Positions 17,322 through 25,281 of a stretch of DNA of 64,000 bases are shown here, piece by piece (positions within the stretch are counted from its first letter, which is position 1; every line of letters starts with the position of its first letter). This stretch comes from Alphaproteobacteria bacterium (GTDB lineage Bacteria; Pseudomonadota; Alphaproteobacteria; Acetobacterales; Acetobacteraceae), in assembly GCA_017307285.1 (NCBI GenBank), contig JAFKFI010000069.1, positions 1 through 64,000 on the forward strand, read 5' to 3'. The notes under the pieces are model-generated. The model saw only the letters and a list, made by a program, of their open reading frames with translations, ran no database searches and was not told the origin of the DNA. The position numbers were made by a program, and so were the translations under genes.

Positions 17322-18845
17322 GTGCTGCGCCATCTACTAACCGGATCATCCCTCGTCGTCCTTGTTGCTGCCGCCCAGATCGGGACGGCATCCGCAACCA
17401 CCATCTTCACTCTCGACGACGATTCGATCAATTTCGGGAACGTCCTCGTCGGTAGTTCAGCCAGCGACCAGATCACGCTCACGGGCAAGTCCTTTACGAG
17501 CACGATCAACGGCTCGTTCAACAACCCGGGTGCGCCGTTCTCCGGCAACACCACGACCTTCCAGATCAAGAACTACAACGGCACGGCGAAGGACACGATC
17601 ACCTTCGCCCCGACCCAGCGGGGCTCCGCGAGCGGGACGGTCGGCGTTACCGGCAAGGCCGGCAACACCACGCAGAACGGCTCCGTCGCGGTGTCCGGCA
17701 CCGGCGTCGCCCCGGTCGAGAGCGTGACCGGAAGCAGCCCGAACTACGTGCTCGTGGGCAAGACCGGCACCGCGTCGGTTACCGTCGCCAACACCGGCGA
17801 CGGTAACAAGTCCGGGCTCGGCAGCGTGTCCAATCTCAAGGGCAGCGTGGGCAGCTCGTCCGGCGCATTCAGCGGCTCGGGCGGCAGCGTAAACCTGCAG
17901 GACAACAAGTCCTCCACCTATAATTATACCTTCACGCCCACCGCGCGCGGCACCGCCTCGACCACCATCACGTCGAATTTCAGCAACGGCAGCGCCGACG
18001 GCCAGAACAAGAGTCAGTCGGTCAGCACCACCCTGACCTCGCAGGGTGTCGCAGCGGTCAACAACGTCTCGGTCGGCACGGCGCCGGTAACGCGGATCGG
18101 CACCACCGGCAGCGCGGGCCTCACCGTCAGCAATATCGGCGACGGCAATCTCTCCGGGCTCGGCGATCTCTCCAACCTGCATGGCTCGGTCGGCTCGTCG
18201 AGCGGCGTGTTCTCCGGCGCTGGCGGCTCGGTCAACCTGCAGGACGGCGGAAGCAAGACCTTCTCCTACGCCTTCACGCCGACCAGCCACGCCACGAGCG
18301 CGCAGAACATTCTCGCCAGCTTCACCAACGGCAGCAGCGACGGCCAGAACCAAGCCCAAAACGTCACGGCGACATTGCAGGGCCGCGGCGTCGGGCCGAC
18401 CTATGCCAGCTCCGTCGCACCCGGCGACACGCTCGATTTCGGCAAGGTGCAGGCTGGGCACACTGGCGTGCTCGATCTCGTGCTGAGCAACATCAGCACC
18501 GACATCGCCCCCGGCAACCTGACTTGGCTCTCGCTGCTCGGAGTGAGCCTGACAGGCCCGGGTGCCGCCGCTTTCTCGCTGGACCAGGCATTCGTCGCGT
18601 CCGTGCTGCAGGAGGGCGACCTGTTCAACCTCAGGCTCGATTTCGGCGCGCTGAAAGCCGGCATCTACAACGCCGATCTCACCATCAGCACGGACCAGAA
18701 CGCCGCCTTCGGGGCGACTGGCATGTCGTTCACCTATCACCTCCAGGGCCAGGCGGTACCCGAGCCGGCCTCGCTGGTAATCCTCGGCGCGGGCGGCCTG
18801 ATGCTGCTGGCCGCGCGGCGCCGCCGGGAAAGCGGCCACATCTAA
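17322..18845 (+). CDS. PEP-CTERM surface protein with repeated choice-of-anchor-type domains
   Basis: This 507-residue exported protein has a GTG start at 17322 preceded by GGAGG, a Sec signal peptide (HLLTGSSLVVLVAAAQIGTASA), an ASPM/choice-of-anchor-D-like front domain (SINFGNVLVGSSASDQITL), and two clear tandem copies of about 115 residues. The copies share GDGN-SGLG-LSNL-GSVGSSSG-FSG-GGSVNLQD. The C-terminus is VPEPASLVILGAGGLMLLAARRRR, a canonical PEP-CTERM sorting tail for exosortase processing. No exosortase is in the window. It is probably exported to the surface or to an extracellular matrix. The binding partner is unknown. Confidence 0.88.
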   Translation: MLRHLLTGSSLVVLVAAAQIGTASATTIFTLDDDSINFGNVLVGSSASDQITLTGKSFTSTINGSFNNPGAPFSGNTTTFQIKNYNGTAKDTITFAPTQRGSASGTVGVTGKAGNTTQNGSVAVSGTGVAPVESVTGSSPNYVLVGKTGTASVTVANTGDGNKSGLGSVSNLKGSVGSSSGAFSGSGGSVNLQDNKSSTYNYTFTPTARGTASTTITSNFSNGSADGQNKSQSVSTTLTSQGVAAVNNVSVGTAPVTRIGTTGSAGLTVSNIGDGNLSGLGDLSNLHGSVGSSSGVFSGAGGSVNLQDGGSKTFSYAFTPTSHATSAQNILASFTNGSSDGQNQAQNVTATLQGRGVGPTYASSVAPGDTLDFGKVQAGHTGVLDLVLSNISTDIAPGNLTWLSLLGVSLTGPGAAAFSLDQAFVASVLQEGDLFNLRLDFGALKAGIYNADLTISTDQNAAFGATGMSFTYHLQGQAVPEPASLVILGAGGLMLLAARRRRESGHI

Positions 18846-18861
18846 ATCAAGGATGCAGAGT

Positions 18862-18905
18862 GAAATTCCGTCCTACGCGCGGGGTAGGGCGGAATTCATT
18901 CCGCC
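18862..18905. repeat. REP-like palindromic repeat copy
   Basis: GGCGGAAT-TC-ATTCCGCC at 18888-18905 is identical to 9046-9063. Upstream, 18864-18875 (AAATTCCGTCCTAC region) is roughly complementary to GTAGGGCGGAATT, so a longer hairpin can form. It lies in the short gap between the convergent PEP-CTERM and MBL genes, as the 9010 copy does between its neighbours. Confidence 0.75.
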
Positions 18906-18910
18906 ATCCT

Positions 18911-19948
18911 CTATCGAGCGCGGTACCGGTCCCTCCCCTCGGGATCGGTCTCCGCGACCAGTTCGCCCCGGCCGAGCATGTGGTTGACATGGGCGAGCAC
19001 CTCGCCGAAGGCGAAGCTCGTTTGGTGCTCGTCGAGCACCCGGTCGAACACGAAGGGCAGCAGGTCCGCCACCGACAACGCCCGCTCACGGCACGCTTTG
19101 GCGATCATGCCGCATCGCTGAGCGTGGTGCTCGATGAGCTCGCCGATCCGGGTGTGCAGGCCGAAGAACGGCAGGCCGTGGCCGGGCAGCACCAGCACGT
19201 CAGCCGGCACCGCCTCGCGGATCGCGCGCAATGAGGCGAGATAGATGCCGAGCGCGTCGAGATCGGGCTCCATCGCGTGCACGCTGACATTGGGCGAGAT
19301 GCGCGCGATCACCTGATCGGCGGCGAAGAACAGCTTCTCCTCCGGACACACCAGCATCGCCTGCTCCAGCGCGTGCCCGCCGCCGGTGAGCACCTGCAGG
19401 CGCCGCGCGCCGATGCGCAGTTCGTCGCCGTGCCGGATACGGTGATAGGTGGTCGGCACGCCGGTCGTGCGGCGCAAATATTCATGCCCGCGACTGAGCA
19501 CGAGCTCGGTAACTTCGGGCGACAGCCCGTGCCGACGATAAAACGGCCGGTGCATATCGGCCCCGAGATCGCCGGGCGCGTATTGTAGGGCAAGGCTGTA
19601 GAGATATTCCGGGCGAGGCATGGAGAGTTCGAGACCGAACCGCTCGCTAAGCCAGCCGGCGAGCCCGACATGGTCGGGGTGGTAATGCGTCACGATCATC
19701 CGCGTGAGGCGCTGGCCGGCGAGCGGGCCGGCCAACACCGCCTCCCAGCCCGCGCGGCACTCCGCGGTGCCAAGGCCAGTATCCAGCACGGCCCAGCCGC
19801 CCTCGTCGCGGAGCAGATAGATGTTTACGTGATTGAGCCGATAGGGCAGCGGCAGCCGGAGCCATTGAACGCCAGCCGCAATCTCGATCAGCTCGCCCGG
19901 CGCCGGCGGCTGATCGTGGGGGAAGTCGAGACTCTGAGCTTGCTGCAT
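18911..19948 (-). CDS. MBL-fold metallo-hydrolase
   Basis: This 345-residue metallo-beta-lactamase-fold hydrolase carries the zinc motif THYHPDHVG (H88, H90, D92, H93). Further metal ligands are in GGGHALEQAM and FFAADQVI, and the final histidine is in LPGHGLPF. The C-terminal extension (RALSVADLLPFVFDR) resembles the LACTB2-type tail of hydrolases acting on thioesters or nucleic acids. The start MQQAQSLDFPHD at 19948 fits the family. A longer upstream frame overlaps the divergent transporter gene. The substrate is unknown. Confidence 0.88.
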   Translation of the reverse strand: MQQAQSLDFPHDQPPAPGELIEIAAGVQWLRLPLPYRLNHVNIYLLRDEGGWAVLDTGLGTAECRAGWEAVLAGPLAGQRLTRMIVTHYHPDHVGLAGWLSERFGLELSMPRPEYLYSLALQYAPGDLGADMHRPFYRRHGLSPEVTELVLSRGHEYLRRTTGVPTTYHRIRHGDELRIGARRLQVLTGGGHALEQAMLVCPEEKLFFAADQVIARISPNVSVHAMEPDLDALGIYLASLRAIREAVPADVLVLPGHGLPFFGLHTRIGELIEHHAQRCGMIAKACRERALSVADLLPFVFDRVLDEHQTSFAFGEVLAHVNHMLGRGELVAETDPEGRDRYRAR

Positions 19949-19997
19949 CGCGGCATTGTAGCGGCGATGCGAAAAGCCCGCGAGCCGAAGTGAGCTA

Positions 19998-21047
19998 ATG
20001 GCAGACCAGCACGCCGCGCTCCGCCGCTTTACCACCCTATTCCCCGGCGGGTTCGCGGCGGTGATGGCGACCGGCATCATCTCGATCGACGCCCGCGAAC
20101 TCGGATGGGGATGGATCGGATGGGTGCTGCTGGCCGTCAATGTCGGGGCATGGCTGCTGCTGTGGGCCGCGGGAGTCGGGCGTGCTGTGTTCGGCGGACG
20201 CGCGTTGGTGCGCGACCTTGCCCGCCATGACACGGGGCCAGGGTTCCTGACGCTCGCCGCCGGAACTGCCGTTCTGGGCGGCCAGCTCGTTGCGTTCCAG
20301 GCCGCGAGTTGGAGTGCGGCGCCGCTCTTCGCACTGGCGATTCTTGCCTGGTGGATCACGCTGTATGGCTTTCTCACCGGGGTCACGAAGGGGCGCATCA
20401 AGCCCTCGCTCGAACGCGGCTTGTCCGGCCAGTGGCTGCTGCTGGTGGTCGCCACCCAGGCGCTCGCCTCGCTCGGCGCGGACTTGCTGAAGGAAGGCGC
20501 CGCCTCGCCGGTGCTCGCCTTCGTCTGCTACGCCTGGGTGCTGCTCGGCGCTGTTTACTATCTGTTGCTGAGCACCATTGTACTCTATCGATTCGCCTTC
20601 GTGGCGATGCCGCCCGAGGACGTGACCGGCTCGTGGTGGATCAACGCCGGGGCGGCGGCGGTGACAGTGCTAGCCGGCGGCAAGCTCATGAGCTCAGGCC
20701 TATCGATCGGCCCGTTCCCGCTGCGCGACCTGCTCTCGCCGGTGATCGTCGCGTTCTGGGCCGATGCAACGTTCTGGATACCGCTTCTGCTCCTGCTGTT
20801 CGCCTGGAAGCACCTGATCCGGCGCCGCATGTTCCGCTCCGTCCTGGCGCAGTGGTCGGTGGTGTTCCCGCTCGGCATGTATTGCGCCGCCACCCTGGAA
20901 CTGGAATCGGCGTATGGGCTTGGTTTCCTGCGCCCCCTCGCCCGCGTCGTGTTCTGGGTGGCACTAGTAACCTGGTGCGTGATCGCGGGAAGCGCGCTGC
21001 GGGCGACCGTGCGGCCCGGCTGGCCGGCACGACAAGCGCCGCGCTGA
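19998..21047 (+). CDS. TDT-family transporter (TehA / SLAC1-like)
   Basis: This 349-residue membrane protein has about ten helices. The opening FPGGFAAVMATGIISIDA is the family signature for tellurite-resistance/C4-dicarboxylate/SLAC1 channels, which move organic or inorganic anions, in some members sulfite. It is divergent from the MBL hydrolase gene with 49 bases between starts. The transported ion cannot be deduced. Its position near a Rieske-SDR pair gives no clear link. Confidence 0.82.
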   Translation: MADQHAALRRFTTLFPGGFAAVMATGIISIDARELGWGWIGWVLLAVNVGAWLLLWAAGVGRAVFGGRALVRDLARHDTGPGFLTLAAGTAVLGGQLVAFQAASWSAAPLFALAILAWWITLYGFLTGVTKGRIKPSLERGLSGQWLLLVVATQALASLGADLLKEGAASPVLAFVCYAWVLLGAVYYLLLSTIVLYRFAFVAMPPEDVTGSWWINAGAAAVTVLAGGKLMSSGLSIGPFPLRDLLSPVIVAFWADATFWIPLLLLLFAWKHLIRRRMFRSVLAQWSVVFPLGMYCAATLELESAYGLGFLRPLARVVFWVALVTWCVIAGSALRATVRPGWPARQAPR

Positions 21048-21114
21048 TCGATTGCCGCAATCCGGGCCGGGTTGTAGCGTCGCCTATCCGCCGCCGATGG
21101 GATTTGGCCAGCCG

Positions 21115-21528
21115 ATGAGCAAGCACGTCGTCGCCGCCGCGCGGGACATTCCGCCCGGCTCGCGCCAACTGGTCACGGTAAAGGGCCGCCCGATCGTCGT
21201 GTTCAATATCAGGGGCGAGTTCTTCGGCGTGCTGAACCGCTGCCCGCATCAGGGCGGCCCGCTCGCCGAGGGCGTGCTGGGCGGCCTCGTCGAATCGAGC
21301 GAGCCGGGTCAGTATCGCTTCTCCCGCGAGGGCGAGATCCTGCGCTGTCCCTGGCATGGCTGGGAGTTCGACGTGCGCACCGGCCAGTCCTGGTGCGACC
21401 CGCAGAAGGTGACGGTGCGCAGCTACCCGGTGGAGTTGACGCCGGGGGCGACCATCGTAGAAGGCCCCTATGTCGCCGAGACCTTCCCCGTCTCGGTGGA
21501 GGACCAGTACGTCGTGGTGGAGGTCTGA
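21115..21528 (+). CDS. Rieske [2Fe-2S] ferredoxin
   Basis: This is a 137-residue stand-alone Rieske protein. Cluster ligands are C43 and H45 (CPHQGGPL) and C78 and H81 (CPWHGWEF). Stand-alone Rieske ferredoxins pass electrons to ring-hydroxylating oxygenases or other redox partners. The start MSKHVVAAARDIPPG at 21115 is the natural family start. The next gene, an SDR, begins five bases after its stop. No oxygenase alpha subunit is adjacent, so the partner is unknown. Confidence 0.9.
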   Translation: MSKHVVAAARDIPPGSRQLVTVKGRPIVVFNIRGEFFGVLNRCPHQGGPLAEGVLGGLVESSEPGQYRFSREGEILRCPWHGWEFDVRTGQSWCDPQKVTVRSYPVELTPGATIVEGPYVAETFPVSVEDQYVVVEV

Positions 21529-21532
21529 GCCG

Positions 21533-22291
21533 ATGAGCGTCGCCGACAAGGTCGTGGTCGTCACCGGCGCCGCCGGCGGCATTGGGCAGGAATACGCGAC
21601 GGGCCTCGCGGCCCAGGGCACGCGCATCCTCGCCGCCGACATCGCCGATTGCGCCGCGACGGTGGAGCAAGTGCGCGGCATGGGCGGCCGGATCGAGGCG
21701 GTGCGGCTCGATGTCACGGACATCGCGCAGGCGGAAGGCATGGCGCGGGCCGCCGTCGATGCGTTCGGCCGGATCGACGCGCTGATCAACAACGCCGCCC
21801 TCTACGGCGCCCTGCATGGCGGCCGGTTCGACACGATCCCCGAGGCAGAGTGGGACGCCGCGATGGCGGTCAACGTCAAGGGCATCTGGAATTGCTGCAA
21901 GGCGGTGGTCCCGGCCATGCGCAAGACCGGCGGCGGCAGCATCGTCAACATCGCCTCGCTGGCCGCCACCTACGGCACCCCGTTCGCGCTGCACTACACC
22001 ACGTCCAAGGCGGCGGTGATCGGCTTGACGCGCGGCCTCGCCCGGGAACTCGGCCGCGACAACATCAGGGTGAACGCCGTAGCACCGAGTGCCGTGATGA
22101 CCGAGGGCACGCGGAGCTTCTTCGGCGACAAGCTCGATCGCGCGCTCGACGTCGTGCGCACGATGCAGACCATCCAGCGTACCCTGGTTCCGGCCGACCT
22201 CGTGGGCACCGTCACCTGGCTGATCGGCGATGCTAGCCAGTTCGTCACCGGCCAGACCATCGCGGTCGACGGCGGCACGGTGCTGAACTGA
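21533..22291 (+). CDS. SDR family oxidoreductase
   Basis: This 252-residue classical SDR carries TGAAGGIG for NAD(P) binding, NNAA, the catalytic serine in NIASLAA, YTTSK and the C-terminal VTGQTIAVDGGT. It follows the Rieske gene within five bases, suggesting an operon that may act in aromatic or terpenoid oxidation. The substrate is unknown. Its TGA overlaps a possible CTG start of the following acyltransferase. Confidence 0.92.
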   Translation: MSVADKVVVVTGAAGGIGQEYATGLAAQGTRILAADIADCAATVEQVRGMGGRIEAVRLDVTDIAQAEGMARAAVDAFGRIDALINNAALYGALHGGRFDTIPEAEWDAAMAVNVKGIWNCCKAVVPAMRKTGGGSIVNIASLAATYGTPFALHYTTSKAAVIGLTRGLARELGRDNIRVNAVAPSAVMTEGTRSFFGDKLDRALDVVRTMQTIQRTLVPADLVGTVTWLIGDASQFVTGQTIAVDGGTVLN

Positions 22292-23403
22292 GCGACCGTC
22301 CGGCCGCCGCCGCGCCGTCCGGGCGGCGGATTGGCCTCGACCTGGTCCGGGCCGCGGCGATCCTGTTCGTGCTGGCGAGCCATTGCGGCGACATGTTCGC
22401 CAATTGGATAGGCGGCCGCGCGCCGGCGTGGTTGAGCGTGTCGGGCTTCTTCGGCGTCGAGCTGTTCTTCGTGCTCAGCGGCTTCCTGATCGGCCGCCTG
22501 TTGCTCGGCATCATCGCCGAGCCGCCGAGTCTGCGCGCCTGGGGCGTGTTCATGGCGCGGCGCTGGATGCGGACACTGCCGATCTATTTGCTGTGGATCG
22601 CCGTGCTGACGGTGATCTGGCCGCCGCACCCTTGGGATCAGGTGGCGCAGTACGCAACCCTGACGCAGAACCTCGCCTGGCCGATGCCGAGCGGCTGGTT
22701 CGGCGTATCCTGGTCGCTGACGGTCGAGGAGTGGTTCTATCTCGGCTTCTCGGCCTTGCTACTATCGGCGGCGGCGCTGTTCGGGCGCCGCGCCGGGTTC
22801 TGGACAGCAACGGCGGTGTTTCTCGTCGTGCCGGCAGTCCTGCGCTGGCGGATGCCCGAGAGCGCCGATTTCGGCGAGGTGCTGAGCAAGGTCGCCGTGC
22901 TGCGGCTAGACGCGATCGCCTTCGGCGTGGTGCTGGCCTGGATGCAGGAGCGCCGAGGCTTCGTCTTCCGTCACCCTGGCCCGATGCTTGCGGCGGGGGT
23001 GCTGCTGATCCTCGGCATCTGGTCGGGCTGGTTCGACCGCCATGTGCCGCTTGATCCGCACGTGCGGCGCACCTTCCTGTTCGACGCCGGCTCCATCGGC
23101 TTCGCGCTCTGCCTCCCGGCCGCCGCCGCGCTGAATCGCCTGCCACGCCTGGCCGCCTCCGTCGTCACGGCGATCAGCACGCGCTCCTACGCCATCTATA
23201 TCGTGCACCTGTCGGTACTGGAGATTGTCGGCGCCCACCGGGATCGCTGGCATGCCCCAGTCTGGCTCGCCGCCACGTTTTCCCTGGCGGTGATCTGGGC
23301 GCTCTCTTCAGCCTCCTGGCGCTGGATCGAGGCGCCCATCCTGGCGTGTCGTCCTTCACAGTCCCGGCCGCCGTCATCGGGTAGGATGCCGGTCTACCAA
23401 TAG
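22288..23403 (+). CDS. Acyltransferase family 3 membrane protein with non-canonical start
   Basis: This membrane acyltransferase (about 371 residues) is of the OafA/NodX type and O-acylates surface glycans or lipids. The conserved front, RIGLDLVRAAAILFVLASH, is encoded from 22327. No ATG, GTG or TTG occurs in frame between the stop at 22234-22236 and a GTG at 22369 that would delete half of the first helix. I therefore propose CTG at 22288, overlapping the SDR stop as CTGA, or ATT at 22330. Other family signs are FFGVELFFVLSGFLIGRLL and WSLTVEEWFY. About ten helices are expected. The start is an inference. Confidence 0.75.
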   Translation: MSDRPAAAAPSGRRIGLDLVRAAAILFVLASHCGDMFANWIGGRAPAWLSVSGFFGVELFFVLSGFLIGRLLLGIIAEPPSLRAWGVFMARRWMRTLPIYLLWIAVLTVIWPPHPWDQVAQYATLTQNLAWPMPSGWFGVSWSLTVEEWFYLGFSALLLSAAALFGRRAGFWTATAVFLVVPAVLRWRMPESADFGEVLSKVAVLRLDAIAFGVVLAWMQERRGFVFRHPGPMLAAGVLLILGIWSGWFDRHVPLDPHVRRTFLFDAGSIGFALCLPAAAALNRLPRLAASVVTAISTRSYAIYIVHLSVLEIVGAHRDRWHAPVWLAATFSLAVIWALSSASWRWIEAPILACRPSQSRPPSSGRMPVYQ

Positions 23404-23415
23404 GGGCGTGGAACC

Positions 23416-24618
23416 ATGTCAGTGGCGATGGCGGCCGGCGCACGGCACGACGAGGTTTCGTCCGACGAATACATCAAGCGGGCGGAGGCCTTGCTGCCGC
23501 TGTTGCGCAGCCATGCCGCGGCAAACGAGGAAACCCGGTCCATCCACCCGGATGTCATCGCCGCGATGAAACAAGCCGGGTTGTTCCGAATTCTCCAGCC
23601 GCGCCGGCTCGGTGGCGCGGAGCTTGATCTCAGGACCATGCACCGGGTGATCCGCACCCTGGCCACCGCGTCGCCGTCGGCTTCCTGGGTGCTGATGGTC
23701 CTGGTGGCCCATAGCTGGATCCTCGGCATGTTCGACGAGCGGGTTCAGGACGAGATCGCCGCCGAGGATCCCGAGACCATCATCGCCGGCTCGCTCGCCC
23801 CAACCGGGCGCGCCGTCCGGGTCGATGGCGGCTGGCGCGTGAGCGGGCGATGCCCGTTCGCTAGCGGCACCGACCACGCGCGCTGGAACCTTCTGGGCTT
23901 CAAGGTCCCCGGCGAGGACAGTCTCCTGCCCGCCGTCCACGTCCTCGCCCCGGTGCGCGACTACGCAGTCCATGACAACTGGTTCACGATGGGCCTGCGC
24001 GGAACCGGCAGCAAGGAATTGGTGCTCGACGACGTGTTCGTGCCGGAGCACCGCGCCATGCCGAGCCCGCTGCTCTACGGCAGCCTCGCCCCGTGGGGGA
24101 GGCGGCACCCGACCTGGCTGCACATGATGCCGGTGCGCCCCGGCCTTGCCTACCACGTGAGCGCGCACGTGCTGGGAATGGCGCAGAAGTTCCACGAGGA
24201 ATTCGTCGCGATCACGCGCGTGCGCAACGACAAGTACACCGGCACGCGCAAGGCCGACAGTCCCGGCCTGCAGTTCCGGGTGGCGGAATCGGAGTTCGAC
24301 CTGCACGCGGCCGAGCTGATCCTCGACCGGGCCGCCGACGGCTTCGACACGCTGGCCCGCGAGCACCGGCTGCCGACCACCGAGGAATTCGTCGATCTGC
24401 GCTATTCGGTCGCCTACGCCGTGCAACGCTGCCGGGCGGCGGTGGAGCGACTATTTGCGGCGGCGGGCGCCAACGCGACCTATGACAGCTCGCCGTTGCA
24501 GGCATTGTTCCGTGACTTCACCGTCGCGACCCATCACGGCACGATCGACTACGACGTCAACGCCGAGGAGTTCGGCCGCGTGCGCCTGGGCCTTCCGCCG
24601 ACCCGGCCGATCACCTGA
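23416..24618 (+). CDS. Acyl-CoA dehydrogenase-like flavin monooxygenase
   Basis: This 400-residue protein resembles the acyl-CoA-dehydrogenase-fold, flavin-dependent monooxygenases (HsaA / HpaB-like / DszC group). The segments RILQPRRLGGAELD, RVSGRCPFASGTDHARW and MGLRGTGSKELVLDDVFVPE are the characteristic flavin and substrate elements. The acyl-CoA dehydrogenase catalytic base is not evident, which favours a two-component hydroxylase that takes reduced flavin from a separate reductase. No reductase gene is adjacent. The substrate is probably aromatic or heterocyclic, by inference. Confidence 0.85.
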   Translation: MSVAMAAGARHDEVSSDEYIKRAEALLPLLRSHAAANEETRSIHPDVIAAMKQAGLFRILQPRRLGGAELDLRTMHRVIRTLATASPSASWVLMVLVAHSWILGMFDERVQDEIAAEDPETIIAGSLAPTGRAVRVDGGWRVSGRCPFASGTDHARWNLLGFKVPGEDSLLPAVHVLAPVRDYAVHDNWFTMGLRGTGSKELVLDDVFVPEHRAMPSPLLYGSLAPWGRRHPTWLHMMPVRPGLAYHVSAHVLGMAQKFHEEFVAITRVRNDKYTGTRKADSPGLQFRVAESEFDLHAAELILDRAADGFDTLAREHRLPTTEEFVDLRYSVAYAVQRCRAAVERLFAAAGANATYDSSPLQALFRDFTVATHHGTIDYDVNAEEFGRVRLGLPPTRPIT

Positions 24619-24706
24619 GACGGCGCAGTTTCGGGTGGGATGTTCCCGGTTCCCCTTCTCCTGACGAAATGGCTAACGTAGGCTGATTTCGAAGGTGGAG
24701 GCAGAA

Positions 24707-25177
24707 GTGTTTGGATTTCTGAACAGGAATCGAAGCGATCGGGGAAAGCGTGAGAGCCCCACTGGCTCACCGGAAGAGGAAAACCGATTAATCGAGCTCT
24801 TCGTATTTGTCTGCGGGTTGCTCGAACTCCAGTTCATCGTGATCCCAAAGGGAGAGCAGATCGTCAACCGAGGGGTCGTGAACGAGGAGGCAGTCGGCTA
24901 TATTCAGGGCTTCTGGGCGGCTGCAGTCAAGGCCGCAGGCGTGGATCCTAACACTTCAAAGGGCGCCACCGCGCTACATGGCATCTACACCAGGCTGCTC
25001 GGCGACGACGCGAAAACCATTCTTCCAATCCTTGCGTCGGACAAGGGTCCCGATTTTGCTCGCGGAGCGAACTCCGGGTGGAGCGAGTATTTGGAGTGGG
25101 CCGCTAGTGGCGGTCAGTTCAAGCCTACCGGACTTTATATGAGCTTCCGCTCCGCCTTTCCGGAACCGTTTCGATAG
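24707..25177 (+). CDS. Hypothetical protein, atypical composition
   Basis: This protein of about 156 residues begins MFGFLNRNRSDRGKRE and contains RLIELFVFVCGLLELQFIVIPKGEQ and YIQGFWAAAVKAAGVDPNT. I recognise no family. The GTG at 24707 is preceded by GGAGG. Another GTG lies four codons upstream. The gene is visibly less GC-biased at third positions than its neighbours and stands alone, which hints at recent acquisition. It is probably soluble. Confidence 0.5.
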   Translation: MFGFLNRNRSDRGKRESPTGSPEEENRLIELFVFVCGLLELQFIVIPKGEQIVNRGVVNEEAVGYIQGFWAAAVKAAGVDPNTSKGATALHGIYTRLLGDDAKTILPILASDKGPDFARGANSGWSEYLEWAASGGQFKPTGLYMSFRSAFPEPFR

Positions 25178-25281
25178 CTGCCTCGGGCTGGAACCTTACC
25201 TTGCTGGCCCGCCAATCGAAAGGGGAGGTTACGCAGGCCCGGTCGGTTGTGTGAATTGGGACGGCCCGATATACGCGAGGC

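Noticed and set aside
17457-18839. A 460-residue open frame opposite the PEP-CTERM gene
   Set aside because: Repeat-derived antisense frame. The sense frame has a signal peptide and sorting tail.
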